Positions 51,031-59,251 of a DNA stretch of 64,000 nucleotides are shown here, in pieces. Origin of the DNA: Spirochaetaceae bacterium (GTDB lineage: Bacteria > Myxococcota_A > UBA9160 > UBA4427); NCBI GenBank assembly GCA_020632655.1, contig JACKFD010000005.1, forward strand, positions 124,001-188,000. The letters run 5' to 3'. How positions within the stretch are numbered: the stretch's first letter is position 1; every line of letters starts with the position of its first letter. Position numbers and translations under genes: made by a program. The notes beneath the pieces are model-generated. The model did not search any database. It was not told where the DNA came from and saw only the letters and a list, made by a program, of their open reading frames with translations.

Positions 51031-51678
51031 ATGACCGCCAGCAACGACTTCTTCGAGGTCGTCTCGACGACCCGGTCCGTACGTCGCCGCCTCGACCTCG
51101 ATCGGCCCGTCGAGCGCGCCGTACTCGAGCGCTGCATCGACGCGGCGGTCCAGGCGCCGACGGGGCTCGACCGCGAGTCCTGGCGCTTCCTCGTCCTGAC
51201 CGAGGCCGAGCCGAAGGCACGGGTCGCGGCGCTCTACCGCGCGAGCTTCGAGGGGCTCGCCGAGCGATTCCGGGATCGCCTGCCCGCGTCGCTGCGGGAT
51301 GCGCCGCTGCCGAGCGATCGTCCGACCTACGTCGGGCTCGCAGAGAACCTGCATCGCATGCCGGCGCTCGTCCTCGTCTGCTCCGAGGGGCGGCCTTCGC
51401 CGGACGACACGGCGATGCAGGTCGCCTTCTACGGCTCGGTCCTGCCGGCCGCATGGTCGCTCATGCTCGCGCTCCGGGCGGAGGGACTGGGGGCGACCTG
51501 GACGACGTTGCTCGTGAGCGAGGAGGCGGCGGTTGCGGAGGCCCTCGGCATCCCCGCCGACGTGACGCAGACCGTGCTGCTGCCCGTGGCGTACACGAAG
51601 GGCGCCGTGCTTCGCCCGGCCGCGAGGAAAGGGGCAGCCGAGGTGACCTATTGGAATCGCTGGGGGCGGCGCACCTAG
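51031..51678 (+). CDS. Nitroreductase family protein
   Basis: 215-residue FMN-dependent oxidoreductase fold. STTRSVRRRLDLDRPVER (phosphate-binding arginines), AVQAPTGLDRESWRFLVLTE, then SLMLALRAEGLGATWTTLL and IPADVTQTVLLPVAY are the family pattern. Likely reduces nitro compounds, quinones or flavins with NAD(P)H. It is divergent from the TIM-barrel/MaoC operon, with 87 bp between starts. Confidence 0.85.
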   Translation: MTASNDFFEVVSTTRSVRRRLDLDRPVERAVLERCIDAAVQAPTGLDRESWRFLVLTEAEPKARVAALYRASFEGLAERFRDRLPASLRDAPLPSDRPTYVGLAENLHRMPALVLVCSEGRPSPDDTAMQVAFYGSVLPAAWSLMLALRAEGLGATWTTLLVSEEAAVAEALGIPADVTQTVLLPVAYTKGAVLRPAARKGAAEVTYWNRWGRRT

Positions 51679-51737
51679 CGACGCGGCGGCCTCGGCCGCG
51701 CCCGCGGCGTCGCCTGGCGCGGCGATCGTCGGAGCAC

Positions 51738-51851
51738 GAGCCGGGCCGCGCTCGCCAGTCTGCGATTCCGCCGCCGAGCCGGGCCGCGCTCGTCAGTCTG
51801 CGATTCCGCCGCCGAGCCGGGCCGCGCTCGTCAGTCTGCGATTCCGCCGCC
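51738..51851. repeat. Three-copy 38-bp tandem repeat at the 3' end of the TPR gene
   Basis: GAGCCGGGCCGCGCTCGTCA begins copies at 51738, 51776 and 51814; each continues GTCTGCGATTCCGCCGCC. On the minus strand each copy contains the codons GGGIAD plus stop that end the TPR gene at 51831, so the gene's terminus and stop are present three times. Copies differ at one base (CTCGCC versus CTCGTC). Confidence 0.9.
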
Positions 51852-52574
51852 GACCCGTCGCAGCTGCGGGGTCTCGAAGGAGGCCGGGCTCGAGGGGGCG
51901 AATGCGGGCGGCGACGACGTCTCGAGGGTCGTCCGGAAGGTCCGCAGCCACAGCAGCGCATAACGCGGTGCGCGCGTCAGCTGGAGCTGGAGCGCACGCA
52001 CGCGTCGGAGCGCCGCGCCGGAGACGCGACACGCGAGGGTCGAGAGCAGCTCGAGCGCCATGTCCGGGTCGTCGTTCGCGGCGTGCAGCCTCGCGAGGTC
52101 GAGCAGCACGGCGTCGTCCCAGGGCTCGATCTCCCGTGCGCGGGAGAGCAGGGCGATCGCCTGGCCCCTCGCCCGCGGCCCCGCGAAATGCATGCGTCCG
52201 TCGACGAGGGTCTCGAAGGCGCCGTCGGCGTTGCCGAGCTTGAGCTGGAGCTCGGCACAGAGTCGCCAGGCCTCGAACTCCCGGGGCACGAAGCGGCAGG
52301 CCTCCCGATAAACGGCGAGGCATTCGGCGTATTGTCGTGCGCGCGCGTACTCGAGGGCGGCACGGCGGTAGAGCTGCCAGGCCTCGAAGGCCTCGCCCGC
52401 GCAGGCGAGCATCGGCGCGACTCGCAACGCGACCTCGACGCTGCGCGGATTCTCGACGAGCACGCGGCGATAGAGACGAAGGGCTTCGCGATGGTGGCCC
52501 TCGCTGCGGGCGCGATGCGCCTCGGTGAGCAGCTGGTACTCGCGGCGACGGACGGCGCGGAGAGGGGTGGCCAC
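51831..52574 (-). CDS. Tetratricopeptide-repeat protein
   Basis: 247 residues from a GTG at 52574 (GGAG eight bases upstream). Helical-hairpin repeats: AHRARSEGHHREALRLYRRV, AFEAWQLYRRAALEYARARQ, FVPREFEAWRLCAELQLKLG and LLDLARLHAANDDPDMALEL. No signal peptide, so probably a cytosolic scaffold. The last residues RRVGGGIAD fall in a 38-bp tandem repeat. It is divergent from the chemoreceptor gene and may assist it, but no other chemotaxis gene is present. Confidence 0.7.
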   Translation of the reverse strand: MATPLRAVRRREYQLLTEAHRARSEGHHREALRLYRRVLVENPRSVEVALRVAPMLACAGEAFEAWQLYRRAALEYARARQYAECLAVYREACRFVPREFEAWRLCAELQLKLGNADGAFETLVDGRMHFAGPRARGQAIALLSRAREIEPWDDAVLLDLARLHAANDDPDMALELLSTLACRVSGAALRRVRALQLQLTRAPRYALLWLRTFRTTLETSSPPAFAPSSPASFETPQLRRVGGGIAD

Positions 52575-52826
52575 GGCTCGGACTCCGATCGATTCGACGG
52601 CGCTGGATCGGATGCTTCGGCTCGCAGGCCGGTGATGCGGCTCACTCGTTCGAAGGACGTCGAGAATCCCGTGCCCCGGCGATCGGTCCGTGCGGGTCGG
52701 GGGTTGTTCCGCCGCGGGCCTCCATGCGACACCCGAGATCGGCGGCTTGGGCTCAAGCGGGCTGCCGCCCGCGCCGTTCGGGCCTTCGGGAAGGCCCCTT
52801 GCGGGTCGGGCTCGAACGGGACGTCC

Positions 52827-55091
52827 ATGAACCGCCATGGCCTCACAATGCAGATCGCCCTTCCTGTGGTGGGCGTCGCGCTCGTCGGCGTGCTCGGCGT
52901 GGCGTCGTACTCCGGTCAGATGCTCCGCCAGCGCGCCATCGCGCAGCTCGCCGAGACCGCCTCCAATCGGATCGACGAGTACCGCGAGATCCGCAGCTAC
53001 TACACGGAGCGGATCGTCGACGAAGCCATGCGCGCGGGGCTCGACGTCGGATCGCTGCACGAGGCGGGGCATGGCGAGATTCCGCTGCCGGCCACCCTGA
53101 TCCACGATCTCGGCGATCGATTCCGGGAGCAGGGGCGTCCCTTCCGGCTCGAGCTCTACGGCGAGCTGCCCTTCACCGACCATCCCGACCGGCAGCTCGA
53201 CGAGTTCCAGCGCGTCGCGCTCCAACGGGTGACCGAGCGCCCCGACGCGCTGCACATCCAGCTCGTCGAGCTCGACGGCGAGCGCTTCGTCCGGGTCGCG
53301 CGAGCCGACGTGATGGAGGAGGCCGCCTGCGTCGCCTGTCACAACACGTATCCGGACAGCCCGCGGCGGGACTGGCAGCTCGGCGACGTGGCCGGGGTCC
53401 TCGAGGTCGACTTGAGTGCGGAGGCGGCCCTCGCGGCGGCGAGCGCGCTGCAGGCCCGCATCGCCGTCTTCGGCGGACTGATCGGGCTCGTCATGCTCGG
53501 CACGGTCAACTTCCTCACACGACGCCTCCGGACCCGACTCGCAGAGACGGTGTCGTCGATGGAGCGGGTGGCCGCGGGCGATCTCTCCGTCTCGATCGAA
53601 CCGGATCGCCCGGACGAGCTGGGCGCCATGAAGAGCGCGCTCGGCTCGACCCTCGAACGGATGCAGGCGACGATCGAAAGCCTCCGGCGCGTCGACCAGC
53701 TCGCGGAGAATGCGCCGACGGCCTTCCTCTTCTGCGCCGCCGACCACTCGATCATCCGCGCGAATCGCAGCTGCACGGAGCTGATCCGGTCCGTCGCGGC
53801 GCGCGCCGACATCGAGGCGCCCCCGCTCGCCGGCCATCGCCCCGTCTTCCTCTTCCGCGACGAAGTCACGATGCGGGCCGTGCTCGACGACGAGGAACGG
53901 TTGCCCTACGAGGCCGTCCGCGAGCTGGGAGAGGACCTGATCGAGTTTCGCGTCGACGTCGTGCGCTCGAGCTCGGGCCAGCGCGTCGGCACGCTCGTCT
54001 CCCTGCAGTGCGTGACGGAGGCCGTCCGGAATCGCCGCGCCCTCGAGCAGGCGATCGCCGCCGAGCGTGCGAGCAGTGAGCGTCTGCGCGAGGCCGCGGA
54101 GAGGGAGCGTGCCATCACGGATCGCGATCGCGAGCTCGCCGTCCAGCAGCAGGCGAAGGCCGATCGCATCTCCGCCGTCGTGATGGCTGCGGCGACGGGC
54201 GACCTGACCCAGCGCACGGGACTCGAGGGCGATACGCCCCTCGATCAGATCGCCCGGGACCTCGACGGATTCCTCGGCGACCTCGCCGTGCGCATCCGTG
54301 AGGTGCGCGAGATGTCCTCGAAGTTGATGGGGTCGGGGCGGCGGATCGATCAGGTCGGCCGCGATCTCGTCGAGAGCGCGAAGCGGACCTCCGAGGAGAT
54401 CGGCGCCGTCGCCCGGGAGTGGGCCGCGACGAGCTCGGGCGTCGACGACGTCGGCACGAGCGTGACGGGCTTCGACGCCAGCTTCCGCAGCATCACGGAG
54501 GGCGCGACCATGGCGCTCGAGGTGGCGGGCAGCGGCGTCGCGGCGGCCAACACGGCCCGCATGGCGATCGAGGAGCTCGACCAGAGCACGCAGCAGATCG
54601 AGCGCATCCTCATCGCGATCGACCAGATCGCCGATCAGTCGCGTCTGCTCTCGCTCAACGCCTCGATCGAGGCGGCGCGCGCCGGCGAGACCGGGCGTGG
54701 CTTCAATGTCGTGGCCCAGGAGGTCAAGAAGCTCGCCAGCCAGACCGAGGCCGCGACCGGCGAGATCGCGGGCACGGTCTCACGCATCCTCGAGCGAGCG
54801 GATCGATGCGTCGCTTCGATCCACGCGATCGGCATCGTGATCGGCGAGATCAACTCGAGTCAGGCCCAGATCGCCGAGACGGTCGCACGTCAGACCGAGG
54901 CGACGCGCGAGGTCAAGCGGGTCTCGGACCAGACCCGCGATCGCTCCCATGTCATCGCCTCGAGCATCGAGCAGCTCTCCCTCGTCGCGGAGTCGACGGA
55001 GGCGAACGCCGCCGAGGCGGATCGCGAGTCGAAGCGCCTGCTCGAGATCGCGACGCGCGTCGGCGAGCTGACCTCGCGCTTCACGCTCTAG
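52827..55091 (+). CDS. Heme-binding methyl-accepting chemotaxis protein
   Basis: 754 residues. N-terminal helix (MQIALPVVGVALVGVLGV), a periplasmic Tll0287/DUF3365-like sensor with a c-type heme site C168-V-A-C171-H172 (ACVACHNTYP), a second helix (about 211-231), HAMP (MERVAAGDLSVSIEPD), a PAS-like domain (about 285-410), a coiled-coil and second HAMP-like linker (AAATGDLTQRTGLEGD), and the MCP signalling core with NASIEAARAGETGRGF near 610. A redox or gas sensor is likely from the heme. No che genes are in the window. Confidence 0.85.
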   Translation: MNRHGLTMQIALPVVGVALVGVLGVASYSGQMLRQRAIAQLAETASNRIDEYREIRSYYTERIVDEAMRAGLDVGSLHEAGHGEIPLPATLIHDLGDRFREQGRPFRLELYGELPFTDHPDRQLDEFQRVALQRVTERPDALHIQLVELDGERFVRVARADVMEEAACVACHNTYPDSPRRDWQLGDVAGVLEVDLSAEAALAAASALQARIAVFGGLIGLVMLGTVNFLTRRLRTRLAETVSSMERVAAGDLSVSIEPDRPDELGAMKSALGSTLERMQATIESLRRVDQLAENAPTAFLFCAADHSIIRANRSCTELIRSVAARADIEAPPLAGHRPVFLFRDEVTMRAVLDDEERLPYEAVRELGEDLIEFRVDVVRSSSGQRVGTLVSLQCVTEAVRNRRALEQAIAAERASSERLREAAERERAITDRDRELAVQQQAKADRISAVVMAAATGDLTQRTGLEGDTPLDQIARDLDGFLGDLAVRIREVREMSSKLMGSGRRIDQVGRDLVESAKRTSEEIGAVAREWAATSSGVDDVGTSVTGFDASFRSITEGATMALEVAGSGVAAANTARMAIEELDQSTQQIERILIAIDQIADQSRLLSLNASIEAARAGETGRGFNVVAQEVKKLASQTEAATGEIAGTVSRILERADRCVASIHAIGIVIGEINSSQAQIAETVARQTEATREVKRVSDQTRDRSHVIASSIEQLSLVAESTEANAAEADRESKRLLEIATRVGELTSRFTL

Positions 55092-55198
55092 CGCCACGCG
55101 CGGCCGCTCCGAGCCGAAGGCGCACGCGTCGGTCCTCCCTCCCGCACTCGATCGCGTCTGGCACGGCGTGGACCCGTCGGCGATCATCGCGCGACGCC

Positions 55199-57577
55199 AT
55201 GAACCGATGCCTTCGTACGCATGCGATCCCGAGACGCCCGATTCGCGGGCCGGTCCGCTCCGTGATCGGCGGACTTGGCGCGACCTTCGCTGCCTTCGTC
55301 GCAATGGCTCCGGCGGTTGCCGACGAGCCCCCGCTCGTCCGCGACGCGGTCGACGAGTGGGGTCCCTACTCGCCGGGCGGCTGGTCGACGCTCCATCGCA
55401 GCGCCGCCAATCGCAAGCTCGTCGCCGAGGCGCCCCTCGCCGAGGCCCATCGCGTCTGGACCGCGCTCGGCGGGGCGTCGGTCCTGACGGCGCCCACGCT
55501 GAGTCCCGACGGACGCACGCTCTACGTGACCACGGGGCGCGCCGCGGGGCACTCGAATCTGCACGCCTTCGATCTCGAGGGCGGGCTGCGCTGGCAGGCC
55601 GCGCCCTGGCAGGACGGTGACGAGGGCGTCGATCCTTGCGCGATCCTCTCGAGCCCGATCGTCGACCGGGCGGGCGATGTCTACGTGAGCGACTGCAATC
55701 AGCTCTTCGCCTTCCGGCCGGACGGGAGCGCGAAGTGGGTCGTGCCCCTGCCGCCGCTGCGCGAAGGGGATCGGTCGGCTTCGGAGGCGCTGGTCGTCAA
55801 TGCGTTCACGACGGCGGTCTTCACGCGAGACGGCGATCTCCTCGGTGTGACGAACATGGGCGACGTCGTCGTCGTGGATCGCGCGACCGGACGAACGCTC
55901 GCGCCCGCGTTCCGGCTGCCCGGCCATCTACCCGGGGCCTCGACGGCCGTGCCGATGCCGGCGTCGCTCTTCGGCGGCGGGCTCGTCGATCCCGCGATCC
56001 GCGACTGGGCGTGGCAGCTGCTCTTCGGCGGGGCGATGCGCTCGGCGAATACCCCGGCCGTCGATCTCGCGAGCGGGCGCGTCTTCGTGGCGGCGACCTC
56101 GACGACCGAGGGCAGGGGCGCCCTCTACGGGCTCGACCCGACGAAACGTTCGGATGGATCGGTCGAGCTCGCGATCGCCTTCGCGACGGAGATGGGGCCG
56201 GGGAGCGGGTCGAGTCCCGCGCTCTCGCCCGGGGCCGATGCCGTCTACGTGAGCGACGAAGAGGGGTTCTTCTACTCGGTCGATGCGCGGGACGGGCACG
56301 TACGCTGGCGGATTCCGACCCGTGCGACCTCGGCGGCGGCGGCGGTCGGCGCGAACGGCGACGTCTATGCGCTGCAGGCGAACGGGCCGTCGCTCGTCGC
56401 GATCACGCAGACCGGCGAGGTGCGATGGGAGAGTGATCTCGCGGCGCTCACGGAGGCGGCGCTCCCGTCGCAGCGACTGCTCGGCCCGCCCGTCGCGATC
56501 GGCAACGGGAATCCGACGGTCGTCGGGGATCGCGTGCTCGTGCCCGTCGCGTACGGCTACGAGACCACGCTCTTCCGGCGGATTCCCTGGCCCGTGTCGT
56601 CCTTCGTCGTCGAGGTCGACGCAGCGACGGGACGCGGCCTGCGCAATCTCGTGGCGCTGCCGGACGACTCGACCGGCATCACGGCCGTGTTGCCCGACGG
56701 CTCGATCGTGAGCAGCCTCGGGACGGCGATCAGCTCGGGCGTTGCGCCGCTCGAGCGGATCGCACGTTGGCTCCTGCCCGAGGGCGTGCGGCTGCTGCGG
56801 CCGATCGGGGGCATCCAGGTCGCGCGTCCACTCGTCGGCGAGGCGCTCGCCCAGCGACGCGAGCTCGAGTTGGCGCTGGCCTCGCGCGCAGCAGGGGATC
56901 GGGCGCGTGACGCGCAGCGACGACCGATCGACGTGCTCGAGCTCGCGGGCGTGGGGCGCGGCTCGCGCGTCGCCGATCTCATGACCGGGTCCGGGTGGTA
57001 TGCGGAGGTGCTCGCCCGGGCCGTGGGGTCCGACGGCTTCGTGCTCGCGCAGAACAATGCGATCTCGGCGGCGCGACACGGCGAGGCCCTCCGTGTGCGT
57101 CTCGAGGCCGCGGCGCTGCCCGCGATCGAGCCCGTCGTTCGCGAGCTCGACGACCTGGCACTCGGGCGCGAGCGATTCGACGCCATCTTCCTCGGTCTCT
57201 TCTATCACGACACGGTCTGGATGGGCGCGGACCGCTCCGCGCTCCTGCGCGCGATCCGCGATGCCCTGGTGCCGGGAGGCGTCCTCGTCCTGATCGATCA
57301 CGCCGCCACGCCGGGGAGCGGCGTGCGCGACGTCGAGTCCCTGCATCGCATCGACGTCGAGGTCGTGAAGCGCGAGGCCGCCGAGGCCGGGCTCCGGCTG
57401 ACGCACGAGTCGTCGCTGCTCGCGAATCCCCGGGACGACCGGACCCGGAGCGTCTTCGACGAGTCGATCCGGGGCGACACGGACCGCTTCCTGCTGCGCT
57501 TCACGAAGGCCGCGCCCGGGCGCGCGATCGCGCCCGCGCCCGTCGCCGGGGCGGATCCCGCGCCCGCCGATCGCTGA
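55199..57577 (+). CDS. Exported PQQ-like beta-propeller fused to class I methyltransferase
   Basis: 792 residues. Signal peptide about 20-42 (SVIGGLGATFAAFVAMAPAV). Residues 45-540 are a propeller of PQQ-like blades (GRTLYVTTGRAAGHSNLHAF, PIVDRAGDVYVSDCNQLFAF, AVYVSDEEGFFYSVDARDG). Residues about 560-780 are an SAM-dependent methyltransferase: ASRAAGDRARDAQRRPIDVL, motif I SRVADLMTGSGWYAEVL (about 588-604), FDAIFLGLFYHDTVW, VPGGVLVLIDHAA. Free-standing exported methyltransferases of this type are known; fusion to a propeller is not one I recognise. SAM is not expected in the periplasm, so activity is doubtful. Confidence 0.8.
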   Translation: MNRCLRTHAIPRRPIRGPVRSVIGGLGATFAAFVAMAPAVADEPPLVRDAVDEWGPYSPGGWSTLHRSAANRKLVAEAPLAEAHRVWTALGGASVLTAPTLSPDGRTLYVTTGRAAGHSNLHAFDLEGGLRWQAAPWQDGDEGVDPCAILSSPIVDRAGDVYVSDCNQLFAFRPDGSAKWVVPLPPLREGDRSASEALVVNAFTTAVFTRDGDLLGVTNMGDVVVVDRATGRTLAPAFRLPGHLPGASTAVPMPASLFGGGLVDPAIRDWAWQLLFGGAMRSANTPAVDLASGRVFVAATSTTEGRGALYGLDPTKRSDGSVELAIAFATEMGPGSGSSPALSPGADAVYVSDEEGFFYSVDARDGHVRWRIPTRATSAAAAVGANGDVYALQANGPSLVAITQTGEVRWESDLAALTEAALPSQRLLGPPVAIGNGNPTVVGDRVLVPVAYGYETTLFRRIPWPVSSFVVEVDAATGRGLRNLVALPDDSTGITAVLPDGSIVSSLGTAISSGVAPLERIARWLLPEGVRLLRPIGGIQVARPLVGEALAQRRELELALASRAAGDRARDAQRRPIDVLELAGVGRGSRVADLMTGSGWYAEVLARAVGSDGFVLAQNNAISAARHGEALRVRLEAAALPAIEPVVRELDDLALGRERFDAIFLGLFYHDTVWMGADRSALLRAIRDALVPGGVLVLIDHAATPGSGVRDVESLHRIDVEVVKREAAEAGLRLTHESSLLANPRDDRTRSVFDESIRGDTDRFLLRFTKAAPGRAIAPAPVAGADPAPADR

Positions 57578-57644
57578 AGGCGCCCCGGCCCCGAGCCCGG
57601 GAATCCACACCCCGACGCCCGCTGGATATGGCAACATCGGGCGC

Positions 57645-58799
57645 ATGAAGACGCCCTATCCCGACGTCGCGATCGTCGGCGCCTACAACACCGTACAGGC
57701 CAAGCAGCTGCCCCAATGGACCGAGCCTTCGCTCGTGCTCGACGCGATCCGCGGTGCGCTCGCGGACGCGGGCCTCACGCCCGACGACGTCGACGGCGTG
57801 AACGTCTCGACCTGGGTCTCGCAGCTCAGCTCGCGGACCGTCGCGCAATGGTTCGGTGGAAGACCGGCCTGGACGGGCACGTCGCATCCCGGAATCGAGG
57901 CCGTGCTCGAGGCCGCGGCGGCGATCCAGAGTGGGCAGGCCGAGACGGTCGTGATCGCGACCGCGCAATGCGGCGCCTACACGGAGCGCGAGTCGACCGT
58001 CGTCTGGACGCGACCCGAGAACGAGTTCGTCGAATGCTGGGGCCTCTACACGGCCGCCGAGTTCGCGCTCATGGCGCAGCGGCACATGCATCTCTACGGC
58101 ACGAAGCGCGAGGCGCTCTCGGAGGTCGCCTCGGCGATCCGCATGAACGGCGCGAAGAACCCCGAGGCCGTGCACTTCGGACGTGAGGTCTCGCCGCGGG
58201 AGGTCGAGGCCTCGCGCATGGTCGCGGATCCGTTCCGCCTGCTCGATTGCTGCATTACGTCCGAGGGCGGCGCGGCCATGGTGCTGACGACGAAGCAGCG
58301 CGCGAAGGACCTGGACGTCACGCCGATCCAGGTGCTCGGCGGCGCGCTCGACCGGCAGGGGATGTCCTACGTGACGGCGCCGCTCTGGCATCGCTACGGC
58401 TGGGTCGGCCGTCGCGCCTTCGAGCTGACCTGTCAGCAAGCCGGCATCACCCACAAGGACATCGACTTCGCCGAGCTCTACGACCCCTTCTCCTTCGAGA
58501 TCATCCGGCAGCTCGAGGCCTTCGGCTTCTGCAAGGAGGGCGAGGGCGGGGACTTCGTGATGGACGGGCGGATCCGCATCGACGGCGAGTTCCCCGTCGC
58601 GACGAACGGCGGAATCATGTCCTACAGCCACGCCGGGGTCGTGCAGCTCCTGCAGAAGCCGCTGAACGCCGTGCTGCAGCTGCAGGGGCGACTCGTGCCC
58701 GAGCTGACGCTGCACGAGCCGCGGATCGCGATCGCGACGAACGGCGGGTCGGGTGCGCTCTTCTGCGACGTGATGGCCCTCGGAAAGGAGGTCGCATGA
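57645..58799 (+). CDS. Thiolase-like (lipid-transfer/Ltp2-type) protein
   Basis: 384-residue thiolase-fold protein: VAIVGAYNTV, TEPSLVLDAIRGALADAGLT, AAAAIQSGQAETVVIA, AELYDPFSFEII and NGGIMSYSHAGVVQLL. At the position of the thiolase nucleophile (CxxxG) the sequence has TSHPGIEAVLEAA, without cysteine. This matches Ltp-type proteins that work with a DUF35 partner as aldolases in sterol side-chain degradation. Start at 57645 has no strong ribosome binding site. The stop overlaps the DUF35 start (ATGA). Confidence 0.85.
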   Translation: MKTPYPDVAIVGAYNTVQAKQLPQWTEPSLVLDAIRGALADAGLTPDDVDGVNVSTWVSQLSSRTVAQWFGGRPAWTGTSHPGIEAVLEAAAAIQSGQAETVVIATAQCGAYTERESTVVWTRPENEFVECWGLYTAAEFALMAQRHMHLYGTKREALSEVASAIRMNGAKNPEAVHFGREVSPREVEASRMVADPFRLLDCCITSEGGAAMVLTTKQRAKDLDVTPIQVLGGALDRQGMSYVTAPLWHRYGWVGRRAFELTCQQAGITHKDIDFAELYDPFSFEIIRQLEAFGFCKEGEGGDFVMDGRIRIDGEFPVATNGGIMSYSHAGVVQLLQKPLNAVLQLQGRLVPELTLHEPRIAIATNGGSGALFCDVMALGKEVA

Positions 58800-59212
58800 A
58801 GGTCCCGACCGGGAAGATCCCGCTGCCGCGGCCGACCGCGCTCTCCCGCCCGCATTGGGACGGATGTCGCGAGGGCACGCTCCGGGTCCAGCGATGCCGC
58901 GACTGCCAGACCCTCGTCTTCATCCCCCAGCCCTGCTGCGGGAACTGCCTGTCGGAGAGGCTCGAGTGGGTCGACAGCTCGGGGCGCGGCACGATCTACA
59001 GCTACACGACCGTCTACCGCCCGCAGCAGCCCGTCTTCGAGACGCCCTACACGGTCGTGATCGTCGAGCTCGAGGAGGGCTGGCACATGCTCTCGAACCT
59101 GCTCGGCGTGGCGCCCGACGACGTGCGGATCGGCGCGGAGGTCGAGGTCGACTTCCACGCCATGTCCGACGAGATCACGCTGCCCTACTTCAAGCTGCGG
59201 AGCGCGTCGTAG
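58796..59212 (+). CDS. DUF35 OB-fold/zinc-ribbon acyl-CoA partner protein
   Basis: 138 residues with an N-terminal zinc ribbon (RCRDCQTLVFIPQPCCGNC, cysteines in two CxxC pairs) and an OB fold (GTIYSYTTVYRPQQPVFE, PYTVVIVELEEGWHMLSN, GAEVEVDF). Such proteins bind CoA thioesters and form complexes with thiolase-like partners; the ATGA overlap with the upstream gene supports a complex of the two. In the Ltp2-type aldolase the DUF35 partner is essential. Confidence 0.9.
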   Translation: MKVPTGKIPLPRPTALSRPHWDGCREGTLRVQRCRDCQTLVFIPQPCCGNCLSERLEWVDSSGRGTIYSYTTVYRPQQPVFETPYTVVIVELEEGWHMLSNLLGVAPDDVRIGAEVEVDFHAMSDEITLPYFKLRSAS

Positions 59213-59251
59213 CCGCCCGTCATCGGCCGCGGTCGCCCGCCAGCGGGTCGA

